The position numbers and the translations under genes were made by a program. A stretch of DNA of 64,000 bases. Origin: Clostridium thermarum. GTDB lineage: Bacteria > Bacillota > Clostridia > Clostridiales > Clostridiaceae. The stretch spans positions 1,324,001 through 1,388,000 of the forward strand of contig NZ_CP040924.1 in NCBI RefSeq assembly GCF_006351925.1, written 5' to 3'. The notes under the pieces were generated by a model, which was given only the letters and a program-made list of their open reading frames with translations, was not told the origin of the DNA and searched no databases. Shown here piece after piece: positions 1 through 9,371 of this stretch. Every line of letters begins with the position of its first letter. The first letter of the stretch is position 1.

Positions 1-2
1 CT

Positions 3-431
3 GGACTGTTAAAATTAGAAGATATTCCAACCTCAGTTATTAAGAACCTTGGCAAGAGCCATGGTGAAAGAATTGATACCTTGGTAAAGGATTGTATTTT
101 TACCACCTTGAAGAATATAGACGCAGATAAGCCAGAGGTATCTTTAAGCAGTTGTATAGAAAAAGAATTAACGGAATTAAGACACTTCATGTTTGAATAT
201 ATATATAAAGGCGCCATTTTAAAAGTGGAAAGGGATAAGGCAAAGTTTGTTTTGTCTCAGGTATATGAGTATTTTTATAAAAATCCGGATAAGCTACCTG
301 GGTTTTATAGGTCTATAGCTGAAGCTGAAGGCCTTCATCAAGGGGTAGCAGATTATATTTCCGGCATGAGCGATGACTATTGCCTATACGTATTTAATGA
401 TATATATGTACCAAAGTTAGTTATATACTAA
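3..431 (+). CDS. dGTPase-like HD-domain protein, C-terminal part (partial at window start)
   Basis: The reading frame is open from the first bases of the window and ends at a TAA stop, so only the last ~142 residues are present. The visible part is an alpha-helical, charged C-terminus with no metal-binding HD motif, which would lie upstream. I recognise it as the C-terminal region of a deoxyguanosinetriphosphate triphosphohydrolase-like protein, partly from sequence character and partly because dgt commonly sits directly before dnaG and sigA in clostridia. Such enzymes hydrolyse dNTPs to deoxynucleosides and triphosphate. The catalytic half cannot be checked here. A methionine codon at 81 is internal and has no ribosome binding site, so it is not the start. 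The ~210 bases before dnaG are very AT-rich with no clear terminator. Confidence 0.6.
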   Translation, partial: GLLKLEDIPTSVIKNLGKSHGERIDTLVKDCIFTTLKNIDADKPEVSLSSCIEKELTELRHFMFEYIYKGAILKVERDKAKFVLSQVYEYFYKNPDKLPGFYRSIAEAEGLHQGVADYISGMSDDYCLYVFNDIYVPKLVIY

Positions 432-643
432 AAATTAGGAATATTTTATAGTATTTAGTGGGTAAAATATTGTTTGTGCGGTATTCTGATATTTTTTAAA
501 AAATTTGGATAAATAACCAGATAAAAAATTAAATTAAAAATAAATTATTAATATTTTTAAGAAGGATTTTGATTTATTGTGTCGAATATATAAGAACTTG
601 TGGAAAAATTCCTAATTTCAAAAAGATAGGTGGGAATGTTTCA

Positions 644-2416
644 TTGAGAATATCAGATGAAATAATCCAAAGGGTAAAAGAGGAAAATGACGTAGTGGAC
701 GTGATTTCTGAGGTTGTAAAGCTAAAGCGAGCAGGAAGAAACTATATGGGATTATGTCCTTTTCATCGAGAAAAGTCTCCGTCTTTTAGTGTTTCTGTTG
801 ATAAGCAAATATATAAATGCTTTGGTTGTGGTGAAAGCGGTAATGTTTTTACCTTTGTTATGAAAAACCGAAACATTGATTTTGTTGAAGCTGTCAAATA
901 TTTAGCCAATAGAGCAAATATAACTATTGAGTATGATGATTATAAAACCAGAGTTTTAGAAGATCAAAAAGAGAGGCTCTATAGTGTAAATGTTGAGGCA
1001 GCAAGATTTTTTTACAGTAATTTATTAAGGAGTAAAAAATCACAGGAATACTTCTCTGCCAGAGGAATATCTGTAAGCACAGTTAAAAGATTTGGGTTGG
1101 GGTTTGCACCGGACTCATGGCATGACTTGATGAATGCTTTAAAAAGAAAAGGTTTTTCAGAGCTGGATATGCTGAATGTAGGCCTGGTAATTAAGAGCGA
1201 GAAGGGAAATATATACGACAGGTTCAGAAACAGAGTTATGTTTCCGGTATTCGACTACAGAGGGAAGGTCATAGGCTTTGGGGGAAGAGTTCTTGACGAT
1301 TCAAAACCAAAGTACCTCAACTCTCCTGAAAGTTTAATATTTCAAAAAGGTACGAACTTATACGGACTCAATTTTGCACTGAAACACAATAATAACAGAA
1401 CGTTTATAATTGTTGAAGGCTACATGGATTGCATTTCTCTGCATCAGCATGGCATTACTAACGCTGTTGCGTCATTGGGAACAGCTCTTACTGTTCAACA
1501 GGCGAAGTTATTAAAAAGGTATGGGGACAAAATAGTAATCTCATATGATGCGGATGCAGCAGGTCAAGCAGCAACCATAAGAGGTTTGGAGATTTTAAGA
1601 AAAGAAGGGTTTGACGTAAAAGTGTTAACTGTACCTTCCGGAAAGGATCCGGATGAGTTCATAAGAGCAAATGGAAAGGAAGCCTTTTTGAGGTTAGTGG
1701 AAAATGCACTGCCCTTAATGGACTACAAAATAAAAAAGGCTGCGGAAGGCCTAAATTTCAATGACAGTGAAGAAGTGATTAAATATGTGAAAAAGGTAAC
1801 GGAATCACTGGCAGATCTAAATCCAGTAGAAAAGGATGTCTATATAAGTAAAATATCTCAGCAAACTGGGATTAAAGAACAGGCTATTTATGATTTACTT
1901 AAAGGAGAACTTAGTAAAAGCAATGAAGCAGCATATACAATGAATAGTATGCCTGCTTTTGGACAAAAATTATATGTAGAACCGGCTCATATTAAGGCGG
2001 AAAGGATTCTGCTAAAGCTGATGCATGTTGACGAAGAGTGCTTTGAATTCATTAAACAAAATCTAAGTGAAGAAATGTTTATATTAAATGGCCATAAGAA
2101 AATATATAAGCTGCTGTTAGAATCAAAATATCTGGAGAATATAGATAAAGCGAGATATGTAGAAGATAGATGTGACGATGTAGAAAGTTCAAAGGAATGG
2201 GTTGAAATTAATAACTTGGAGTTATTGAAGGATGATTATGAAAATAAGCAACTTATAATAGATTATATAAATGAAATCAAAAGATATCAATTGGAAAACT
2301 TAAAGAAGCAAATTAAGGCAAAGATTAGCGAATGTGAAGCCAAAGGCTTGATAGAAGAGTCTCTTAAGCTTGCACAAAGACTAATGGAAATCAAAAGAGA
2401 AGTGGAAAGGTCGTAG
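644..2416 (+). CDS. dnaG: DNA primase
   Basis: Synthesises RNA primers for DNA replication. The N-terminal CHC2 zinc ribbon is complete, with Cys38, His41, Cys59 and Cys62. The TOPRIM catalytic core shows EGYMD at about residues 258-262 and the acidic DADAAG motif from residue 302. A C-terminal helicase-interaction region makes up the rest of the ~590 residues, a normal length for clostridial DnaG. I chose the TTG start at 644 because AGGTGG lies about ten bases upstream and the protein then begins MRISDEIIQ, the usual DnaG N-terminus. The frame stays open back to 569, but the added residues look unlike DnaG. It lies 22 bases upstream of sigA, matching the classic dnaG-sigA operon. Nothing appears truncated. 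Confidence 0.95.
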   Translation: MRISDEIIQRVKEENDVVDVISEVVKLKRAGRNYMGLCPFHREKSPSFSVSVDKQIYKCFGCGESGNVFTFVMKNRNIDFVEAVKYLANRANITIEYDDYKTRVLEDQKERLYSVNVEAARFFYSNLLRSKKSQEYFSARGISVSTVKRFGLGFAPDSWHDLMNALKRKGFSELDMLNVGLVIKSEKGNIYDRFRNRVMFPVFDYRGKVIGFGGRVLDDSKPKYLNSPESLIFQKGTNLYGLNFALKHNNNRTFIIVEGYMDCISLHQHGITNAVASLGTALTVQQAKLLKRYGDKIVISYDADAAGQAATIRGLEILRKEGFDVKVLTVPSGKDPDEFIRANGKEAFLRLVENALPLMDYKIKKAAEGLNFNDSEEVIKYVKKVTESLADLNPVEKDVYISKISQQTGIKEQAIYDLLKGELSKSNEAAYTMNSMPAFGQKLYVEPAHIKAERILLKLMHVDEECFEFIKQNLSEEMFILNGHKKIYKLLLESKYLENIDKARYVEDRCDDVESSKEWVEINNLELLKDDYENKQLIIDYINEIKRYQLENLKKQIKAKISECEAKGLIEESLKLAQRLMEIKREVERS

Positions 2417-2438
2417 TTCTGCGGAAGGAGGTTACATT

Positions 2439-3503
2439 ATGAAAGATAAAGATGCTAAAATGGCTGTTGTGAAAAGACTCATCGATAAGGGGAAAAAGAG
2501 TGGAACGCTAACTTACAAAGAAATCATGGATGAACTGGATGAAATAGATTTAAATCCTGAGCAAATCGAGAAGATATATGAAGTTCTTGAATCCATGGGC
2601 ATAGATATTATTGGTGATATGAGTGATATTGAGGTGACCGAGGAGGACCTCGATTTATCGATTCCGGAAGGGATAGCAATCGATGATCCGGTAAGAATGT
2701 ATCTAAAGGAGATAGGAAAGGTTCCGTTGCTATCTCCCGATGAAGAGATAGCTTTGGCACACAGAATCGAAGATGGTGATCCTGTTGCAAAAAAGAAATT
2801 AGCTGAAGCAAACCTTAGATTGGTTGTAAGTATAGCTAAAAGATATGTTGGAAGAGGAATGTTATTCCTGGATTTAATACAGGAAGGTAACCTTGGACTT
2901 ATAAAGGCTGTAGAGAAATTCGATTTCAGAAAGGGCTTTAAGTTCAGTACTTATGCTACTTGGTGGATAAGGCAGGCCATTACCAGAGCCATAGCAGATC
3001 AGGCAAGAACCATCAGAATACCTGTTCATATGGTTGAAACAATAAATAAGCTTATAAGGGTATCAAGACAGCTCCTTCAAGAATTGGGCAGAGAGCCATC
3101 ACCGGAAGAAGTTGCAAAGATCATGGAAATGCCTGTGGATAAGGTACGTGAAATTATGAAGATTGCTCAGGAACCTGTATCTTTGGAAACCCCAATAGGT
3201 GAAGAAGAAGACAGCCATTTAGGCGATTTTATTCCTGACGATGATGCACCAGCTCCTGCCGAGGCTGCTGCCTTTACAATGCTGAAAGAACAGCTTATCA
3301 ATGTATTGGATACCTTAACACCCAGAGAAGAAAAAGTATTGAGACTGAGATTCGGACTTGATGATGGAAGAGCCAGAACTCTGGAAGAGGTAGGTAAGGA
3401 GTTTAATGTTACAAGAGAAAGAATCAGACAGATAGAAGCTAAGGCTTTAAGAAAACTTAGACATCCAAGCAGGAGTAAGAAGCTGAAGGATTATCTTGAT
3501 TAA
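2439..3503 (+). CDS. sigA: Primary RNA polymerase sigma factor (SigA/RpoD)
   Basis: The housekeeping sigma-70 factor, which directs RNA polymerase to -35/-10 promoters. At 354 residues it has a short region 1.1, then region 1.2 ([11 protein letters not shown], from about residue 83), the highly conserved region 2 with the -10-recognition and melting helix ([15 protein letters not shown]), region 3, and region 4 ending in [16 protein letters not shown], the -35-binding helix-turn-helix. The start ATG follows a near-perfect AAGGAGG. It is cotranscribed with dnaG and closed by a strong palindromic terminator at 3536. Complete and unremarkable. Confidence 0.97.
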   Translation: MKDKDAKMAVVKRLIDKGKKSGTLTYKEIMDELDEIDLNPEQIEKIYEVLESMGIDIIGDMSDIEVTEEDLDLSIPEGIAIDDPVRMYLKEIGKVPLLSPDEEIALAHRIEDGDPVAKKKLAEANLRLVVSIAKRYVGRGMLFLDLIQEGNLGLIKAVEKFDFRKGFKFSTYATWWIRQAITRAIADQARTIRIPVHMVETINKLIRVSRQLLQELGREPSPEEVAKIMEMPVDKVREIMKIAQEPVSLETPIGEEEDSHLGDFIPDDDAPAPAEAAAFTMLKEQLINVLDTLTPREEKVLRLRFGLDDGRARTLEEVGKEFNVTRERIRQIEAKALRKLRHPSRSKKLKDYLD

Positions 3504-3535
3504 GTTTCACTGTTAATAAAGAAGATATCTTTGAT

Positions 3536-3565
3536 AAAATGCTAACCCCTAGGGGTTAGCATTTT
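3536..3565 (+). terminator. Rho-independent terminator after sigA
   Basis: A perfect 15-bp inverted repeat, aaaatgctaacccct with its complement, and almost no loop. The outer A and T runs give a U-tract on both strands. It closes the dnaG-sigA operon. Confidence 0.85.
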
Positions 3566-3568
3566 ATA

Positions 3569-3598
3569 TTGTTACATAAAGCCCACTTGTGGTATAAT
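3569..3598 (+). promoter_or_regulatory. Probable sigma-A promoter for the membrane protein-trmK-nif3 operon
   Basis: TTGTTA at 3569-3574 and TATAAT at 3593-3598 with an 18-base spacer, directly after the sigA terminator and about 24 bases before the next start codon. Confidence 0.6.
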
Positions 3599-3621
3599 TA
3601 TGTATCGGAGGGGATGTTAGT

Positions 3622-4509
3622 ATGATATTAAAGCCACTTAGGGGGATGGCCTCCATATATATGTTACTAATTACACTGCTTACCAATGCCTTTATGGGAG
3701 TAATATTTAAACTGGTTAATACATATCTCTTGTATGTAATTTTAATTGTTATGATAAGTATGGTTAACATTTATTATTTATACTATTTTATTATGAGTTT
3801 AACATTAAGCTACAAACTAAAAGATAATAAACTGATAATAAGCTATTTCTGTAATCTCCGAAAGGTGAGTTTGGATTTAAGTAAGATCAAAGGATATATG
3901 AAGGCTTCCGGTAATATACACGGCATAAAGCTGTCCGGTGTAGGCAATGATAAGTTCTCCTTCGGCAGAAATATTATAGACAAAATTGGTACAACCTATA
4001 TGTTTGTAACATCAAATAACAATATTTTATATTTAAAAACTGAAGAAATATGTTATGCTATTTCTCCAGAGGATGATAGTGAAGTAAAGAGAATACTAAT
4101 GGAGTGCGAAATACCTGACACTATTGAAGAATACGTTGAAAAGTCTAAAGTGGAATTGCATAAAGATAAGAAGTTTCTAATCCCTTTTTCTATTATTTCA
4201 ATTCTTATAGTACTTATGATTTTGATTCCTTTTATATTGTATCTCAAAGGCTACTTGCCGGAAACTATGCCCTTAAACTTCGATGAATCTTTTAGGAGTC
4301 TTCAGCAGGGTACCGGTAAACAATTTGCCTTTAAACAAATGGCCTATGGGGTACTAAACATGATAATACTGTTTTGTATGTATTATGCCGCTTATTTCTG
4401 TGCAAAATATGATAGGAAGACGGCTTATAGGTATTTATATATAAGCTTGGCTGTAACTTTAGTATTCTTTTTCCTACAACTGAAAATACTATTTACTTTT
4501 GGGTTTTAG
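3622..4509 (+). CDS. Membrane protein with PH-like domain, function unknown
   Basis: A 295-residue integral membrane protein. Two hydrophobic segments lie in the first ~65 residues, followed by a soluble beta-rich stretch of about 100 residues resembling the bacterial PH-like domains found between membrane helices in this type of protein. Two or three more hydrophobic segments lie at about residues 190-212, 240-260 and 275-293. No catalytic motif is visible. The start ATG is preceded by GGAGGGG. It is the first gene of an operon with trmK and the Nif3-family gene, with 17 bases to trmK, but this tells little about its role. The PH-like assignment is from general pattern, not alignment. Confidence 0.7.
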   Translation: MILKPLRGMASIYMLLITLLTNAFMGVIFKLVNTYLLYVILIVMISMVNIYYLYYFIMSLTLSYKLKDNKLIISYFCNLRKVSLDLSKIKGYMKASGNIHGIKLSGVGNDKFSFGRNIIDKIGTTYMFVTSNNNILYLKTEEICYAISPEDDSEVKRILMECEIPDTIEEYVEKSKVELHKDKKFLIPFSIISILIVLMILIPFILYLKGYLPETMPLNFDESFRSLQQGTGKQFAFKQMAYGVLNMIILFCMYYAAYFCAKYDRKTAYRYLYISLAVTLVFFFLQLKILFTFGF

Positions 4510-4526
4510 AAACGAATGGTGATATA

Positions 4527-5216
4527 ATGAATATAAGTGATAGATTAATGAAGATAGCTAATATGGTACATAGGTGTAACTCCATGGCGGATATAGGTAC
4601 CGATCATGGGTATATACCTATTTTTCTTGTGAAAAAGGGAATATGTGATACTGCAATAGCATCGGACATCAATAAGGGACCGGTGCAAAAGGCGGAAAAG
4701 AATGTGAAATTATATGGCTTAGAGGATAAGATTCAATGCAGATTAGGGGGAGGACTTAAAACTATTGTGCCCGGTGAAGTGGATACTGCAGTTATAGCGG
4801 GTATGGGAGGACATTTAATAATTTCCATACTGGAGGAAAGTGCTGAGGTGGCACAGAAAATGCAGGCCCTTATTCTTCAGCCGGTGCAGCATGTGGAGAT
4901 CCTTAGAAAGTACTTATATGAAAATGGATATGAAATCCTAAGTGAGGACCTTTGCTTTGATGAAGGAAAGTACTATGAGATAATCAAGGCTCGCTATGAT
5001 GGAAAAAAGAGGACCCTTGAAGATATTTATTATGAAATAAGTCCTTTTTTGTTGAAAAAAAGACATCCTCTGCTTCAGGAATACATTTTACATAAAATAA
5101 ATAAGAATAATATAATTGTAGAAAATATTAATGAAGATACTGAGGCTGCGAGTAGAAGAAAAGAGGATTTAATCAGACATAATATAAAATTGAAGGAGAT
5201 AATGGCATGTCTGTAA
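4527..5216 (+). CDS. trmK: tRNA (adenine(22)-N1)-methyltransferase
   Basis: Class I SAM-dependent methyltransferase that methylates N1 of A22 in bacterial tRNAs. The SAM-binding motif MADIGTDHGYIPIFL lies at about residues 19-33, followed by the acidic ribose-binding segment ASDINKGPVQKA. The AGMGG segment at about residues 92-96 and the later LQPVQHVEILR are typical of the TrmK/YqfN family. Length 229 residues is normal. The final codons overlap the start of the next gene by 10 bases, which suggests translational coupling. The same trmK-nif3 pair follows sigA in many Firmicutes. Confidence 0.9.
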   Translation: MNISDRLMKIANMVHRCNSMADIGTDHGYIPIFLVKKGICDTAIASDINKGPVQKAEKNVKLYGLEDKIQCRLGGGLKTIVPGEVDTAVIAGMGGHLIISILEESAEVAQKMQALILQPVQHVEILRKYLYENGYEILSEDLCFDEGKYYEIIKARYDGKKRTLEDIYYEISPFLLKKRHPLLQEYILHKINKNNIIVENINEDTEAASRRKEDLIRHNIKLKEIMACL

Positions 5217-6019
5217 AATTATCAGAAATAATAAATGTAATCGAAAATTTTGCCCCAAAGGAATTTAAAGAGGACTATGACAATGTAGGTCTTATGGTGG
5301 GCGATAGGGAGGCGGAAATATCATCTATACTTGTATCCTTAGATACCACTTTGGAAGTTATAAAGGAAGCAGCTCAGAATAAGTGTGAACTGATAATCAG
5401 CCACCATCCACTGCTTTTCAGAAAGGCTGCCACTGTGACAGAAGACACCCTATTGGGTAGAAAGATTAGAATGGCCATAAAAAACAATATAAATATCTAT
5501 GCCAGCCACACGAACTTGGATGTGAAAGCCAACGGTATGAATGACCTTCTAATTAAGCTTTTAGGCTTTGACAGAGGGGCAGTAATGGAGAAGAGCAATA
5601 ATCCTAAGGCTGGCAGTGAGGACGGCCTAGGAAGGCTTGTAGAGCTTCAGGAACCTATGACTTTGGAGGCACTCTGCGGCAAAGTAAAAGAAGCGCTAAA
5701 GCTTTCTTTTATAAGATACACCGGAGAAAAAAACTGGCAGGTCAATAAGGTTGCAGTTATCAATGGCAGCGGCCAGGATTATTTTAATCTGGCTACAAGG
5801 CTTGGAGCAGATTGCATTATTAGTGGAGATACAACCTATCACTATGTCAGCGATTTATACGAAGAGGGCATTGCTGTAATAGATGCGGGGCACTACGGCA
5901 CAGAATGGCCGGCTATGATGCTCTTTGCAGAAAATCTGAAGGTGCTTTTGAAGGCAAATTCAATTGATTTACCCATAGTGATATCAGAAAAAAACTTTGA
6001 CCCTTATAAGGCTTATTAA
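5207..6019 (+). CDS. Nif3-like dinuclear metal center protein (YqfO family)
   Basis: Member of the Nif3/GTP cyclohydrolase I type 2-like family, whose cellular role is unsettled. The metal-binding residues are visible: ISHHPLLFR at about residues 63-71, SHTNLDV near residue 104, and the C-terminal GHYGTEW at about residues 227-233. At 270 residues it lacks the long central insertion seen in Bacillus YqfO. The gene starts inside the end of trmK and has GGAG upstream within that gene. It is the last gene of the operon and is followed by the rnpB promoter. Confidence 0.88.
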   Translation: MSVKLSEIINVIENFAPKEFKEDYDNVGLMVGDREAEISSILVSLDTTLEVIKEAAQNKCELIISHHPLLFRKAATVTEDTLLGRKIRMAIKNNINIYASHTNLDVKANGMNDLLIKLLGFDRGAVMEKSNNPKAGSEDGLGRLVELQEPMTLEALCGKVKEALKLSFIRYTGEKNWQVNKVAVINGSGQDYFNLATRLGADCIISGDTTYHYVSDLYEEGIAVIDAGHYGTEWPAMMLFAENLKVLLKANSIDLPIVISEKNFDPYKAY

Positions 6020-6057
6020 AAATTTAAAATAAAATATAGCTTGTCTAAAATTACTAT

Positions 6058-6086
6058 TTGCTTTAATTAAATTTCTATGATAATAT
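6058..6086 (+). promoter_or_regulatory. Probable rnpB promoter
   Basis: TTGCTT at 6058-6063 and TAATAT at 6081-6086 with a 17-base spacer. This places the start point about seven bases on, at the first base of the RNase P RNA. Confidence 0.5.
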
Positions 6087-6093
6087 ATTTCTT

Positions 6094-6431
<338 letters not shown>

Positions 6432-6442
6432 ATATGATGTGG

Positions 6443-6475
6443 AAACTTAGTGCATAACAGCACTAAGTTTTCTTC
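6443..6475 (+). terminator. Terminator of rnpB
   Basis: An 11-bp perfect stem (aaacttagtgc and its complement) with a six-base loop followed by a T-rich tail, starting 12 bases after the mature RNase P RNA end. Confidence 0.8.
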
Positions 6476-6885
6476 ATATAGAAGTGTTTTTGTAATGTTC
6501 ACAAACAGAAGAACAATTTGAAAGTGTTTCAATACATAAATATTCAATTCTTATGATCTTAACCATAGTGCCAAAGGTTATACCTAGTTAGTGCCAGATA
6601 TAATATGCTAAAATGGATGTATACATGCCTTTCATTTACATAAAAATAAGTTAATATAATGAAATTAAAAAGAAAAAGAAGGACTTTTGTGCTAAAATGA
6701 CTAATGTATTTTCAACTCTGAGTCTTGCCTAAATCCTGTTAGAATATTAGATTATTCCGTAGAAAATTGGATAGATTTAAGCATATAAACGTTTTAATAT
6801 AGAATTAGTATGAATATTGCTAATAAGTTTATATTAATTAAGATAAAATAGGGATTCATTAAGGTTTACCAAGAGGAGGAGAAAA
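6476..6885. other. Intergenic region before the GH94 gene
   Basis: About 410 AT-rich bases without a convincing gene on either strand. One point of note is the core AAACGTTTT at 6787-6795, which resembles the AAACGTTT upstream of the binding-protein gene at 12305. AAGAGGAGGAG just before 6886 is the ribosome binding site of the phosphorylase. No riboswitch or remnant was recognised. Confidence 0.5.
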
Positions 6886-9261
6886 ATGATTAGACCAACT
6901 GAAAACAATGAATACTACGAACTGACCAGTCCTACCAGTATTCCTAAGGCTTCAGGATTCTTGTGGAATGAAAAGATGATGATACATGTAAACTGCCGTG
7001 GTTATGCAGTGGCTCAGTTTATGCAGCCGGAACCATCAAAGTACTCACATGCTCCAAATTTGGAAGCTGTAACTTTTATGCAGCCGGAACAGCCTTACTA
7101 TGCACATCATCCCGGCCGTTTTGTATATGTCAAAGATGAGAAAAGCGGACATATATTCTCGGCTCCTTATGAACCGGTAAGGGTTATGCCAGATAATTTC
7201 AAATTTGCAGTGGGAAAAAGCAATATTATTTGGCAAGTTGAAAGCAACAATGTTCTTATAGAAATGTGCTTGAGTCTGCCTAAAAATGATTCCATGGAAC
7301 TTTGGAATGTCAAAGTGAAAAACCTATCACACAACAAAAGAAGATTAAGCATTTACCCATACTTTACAGTGGGGTATATGTCATGGATGAATCAATCCGG
7401 TGAATACAAGGAATATTTGCAGGCCATTGTATGTACTTCTATTTCTCCATACCAAAAATATAAGGATTATTATAAGATTAAAAATTTCAGTGATAAAACA
7501 TTTCTACTGGCAGACAGGAAACCTCTGTCCTGGGAAGTAAGTTCTGAAGCCTTTGAGGGGGAGGGCGGAATTACACTGCCAACGGGAATACAACGGGAAG
7601 AGCTATCAAAAGGAGATTCCAGATATGAAATGCCAGTAGCGGTATTTCAATATAGAGTTGATATGGATCCCGGTGAAGAGCGGGAATACAGATTCATATT
7701 TGGGGCTGCCAAAAATGAAGAAGAAATTTTAAGCCTACGTCAGAAGTACTTTCTGAATGTCAACGAAAAGGGTGAGGATGGCTTTAAATTAGCTAAAATC
7801 GAATATGATCGATATATAGCAGGAGGCAAAGGTTGCATCAACATAAAAACACCGGATGCTGATTTGGACAACTTTGTTAATCATTGGCTGCCTAGGCAAA
7901 TGTATTACCATGGTATAACTAATCGTCTTACTACAGATCCTCAGACCAGAAATTATCTTCAGGACAATATGGGAATGAGCTATATTAAACCACAGATTGC
8001 AAGAGCCGCCTTTCTGTTTGCCTTAAGCCAGCAGAGTGAAAACGGATCAATGCCGGACGGAATACTTCTGACGGAAGGCGCTGAGTTAAAGTATATAAAC
8101 CAGGTACCCCATTCCGATCATTGTGTATGGCTGCCGATCTGCCTCAGTGCTTACTTGGATGAAACCAATGATTATGAAATATTGAAGGAAATAGTTCCTT
8201 TTACAGAAGGGAAAAAAAGTGCAACGGTTTTTGAACATATAAACAGGGCAATGTACTGGCTTCTCAAGGATAGGGATGAACGGGGACTCAATTACATCAA
8301 AGAGGGTGACTGGTGCGATCCTATGAATATGGTTGGTTACAAGGGAAAGGGAGTTTCCGGATGGTTGACTATGGCTTCAGCCTATGCATTTTTAATCTGG
8401 GCTGATATTTGTGAGAAGATCAAGGAAAAAGAGAAAAGCGAAGAATTTCGTATGGAGGCTCGTAAATCCAATGAGGCTATTAATAAATATTTATGGGACG
8501 GAGAGTGGTACGCTCGTGGAATAACAGACGATAATGTGGTATTCGGTATCAGCAAAGATAAGGAAGGCAGAATCTTCATTAATCCCCAAGGGTGGGCACT
8601 ACTCTGTGGTGCAGCTGATGAAGTAAAAAAAGAGAAACTGATGAAGGCTGTTACCGAACAACTTGAAACCCCCTTTGGAATTGAAAAACTGGCCCCTTCC
8701 TATACAGCAATGCGTGAGGATGTGGGAAGAGTAACTCAGAAACATCCCGGGACAGCGGAAAATGGAGCTGTATACAATCATGCTGTGGCATTTTATATCT
8801 TTGCTCTTTATTCAGTAGGAGAAAAAGATAATGCCTACCGACTCCTTAGAAAAATGCTTCCCGGACCCGATCTTGATGATATTATCAGAAGGGGACAACT
8901 TCCTGTTTTCATACCAAATTATTATCGTGGTGCATACAGACAGTTTCCTCGTACAGCCGGGCGATCAAGCCATTTATTTAATACAGGTACAGTTTCTTGG
9001 TACTATCGCTGTCTTATAGATGGTTTATTTGGATTACAGGGAGATATATCCGGACTTCGAATAAATCCTCAGCTTCCATCTCACTGGCAGGAAGCTTCCG
9101 TAAGCCGTGTTTTCAGAGGGGCAAACTTTAATGTGGACATTAAGAGAGATGCTATGGTTAGTAAAAAAGAAGTATATGTAAATGGTATTTTTATCGAAGA
9201 TGGTATCATAAGAGATTTGAAAGCTGGGGAAGAATATAAGGTGTTGGTAAAAATGCCATAA
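6886..9261 (+). CDS. GH94-family glycoside phosphorylase (chitobiose/cellobionate phosphorylase-like)
   Basis: Inverting phosphorylases of family GH94 split beta-linked disaccharides with phosphate to give a sugar 1-phosphate. The 791-residue protein has the family layout: an N-terminal beta-sandwich (about 1-300), then an alpha/alpha barrel. GDWCD at residues 474-478 carries the general acid Asp, and TAGRSSHLFNTGTVSW near residue 690 matches the phosphate-binding region. There is no signal peptide, so it acts in the cytoplasm. Length and barrel motifs resemble the ~790-800-residue N,N'-diacetylchitobiose and 4-O-beta-glucosyl-gluconate (cellobionate) phosphorylases. The nearby sugar-acid dehydratase and KDPG-type aldolase favour an aldonate-releasing specificity; this is inference. 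A plain cellobiose or chitobiose enzyme is not excluded. AAGAGGAGGAG precedes the ATG. Confidence 0.85.
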   Translation: MIRPTENNEYYELTSPTSIPKASGFLWNEKMMIHVNCRGYAVAQFMQPEPSKYSHAPNLEAVTFMQPEQPYYAHHPGRFVYVKDEKSGHIFSAPYEPVRVMPDNFKFAVGKSNIIWQVESNNVLIEMCLSLPKNDSMELWNVKVKNLSHNKRRLSIYPYFTVGYMSWMNQSGEYKEYLQAIVCTSISPYQKYKDYYKIKNFSDKTFLLADRKPLSWEVSSEAFEGEGGITLPTGIQREELSKGDSRYEMPVAVFQYRVDMDPGEEREYRFIFGAAKNEEEILSLRQKYFLNVNEKGEDGFKLAKIEYDRYIAGGKGCINIKTPDADLDNFVNHWLPRQMYYHGITNRLTTDPQTRNYLQDNMGMSYIKPQIARAAFLFALSQQSENGSMPDGILLTEGAELKYINQVPHSDHCVWLPICLSAYLDETNDYEILKEIVPFTEGKKSATVFEHINRAMYWLLKDRDERGLNYIKEGDWCDPMNMVGYKGKGVSGWLTMASAYAFLIWADICEKIKEKEKSEEFRMEARKSNEAINKYLWDGEWYARGITDDNVVFGISKDKEGRIFINPQGWALLCGAADEVKKEKLMKAVTEQLETPFGIEKLAPSYTAMREDVGRVTQKHPGTAENGAVYNHAVAFYIFALYSVGEKDNAYRLLRKMLPGPDLDDIIRRGQLPVFIPNYYRGAYRQFPRTAGRSSHLFNTGTVSWYYRCLIDGLFGLQGDISGLRINPQLPSHWQEASVSRVFRGANFNVDIKRDAMVSKKEVYVNGIFIEDGIIRDLKAGEEYKVLVKMP

Positions 9262-9270
9262 GCATAAGAG

Positions 9271-9316
9271 ACTATGAAGAGGGGAACGATAATGTATCCC
9301 TCTTCATAGTTTTTTC
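9271..9316 (+). terminator. Terminator after the GH94 gene
   Basis: Perfect 13-bp stem, actatgaagaggg with its complement, loop of about 14 bases, then TTTTTT. It separates the phosphorylase from the two-component system. Confidence 0.85.
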
Positions 9317-9371
9317 TAAAAGTTTGCTCAGTACGATGTAATGTAAGTTACTTAAACTAAGGGGTGAGTAT

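Noticed and set aside
569..643. Earlier TTG start for dnaG at 569
   Set aside because: The extra residues do not look like DnaG, and the GAAGGA at 561 is too close; TTG at 644 has better spacing and gives the usual N-terminus.
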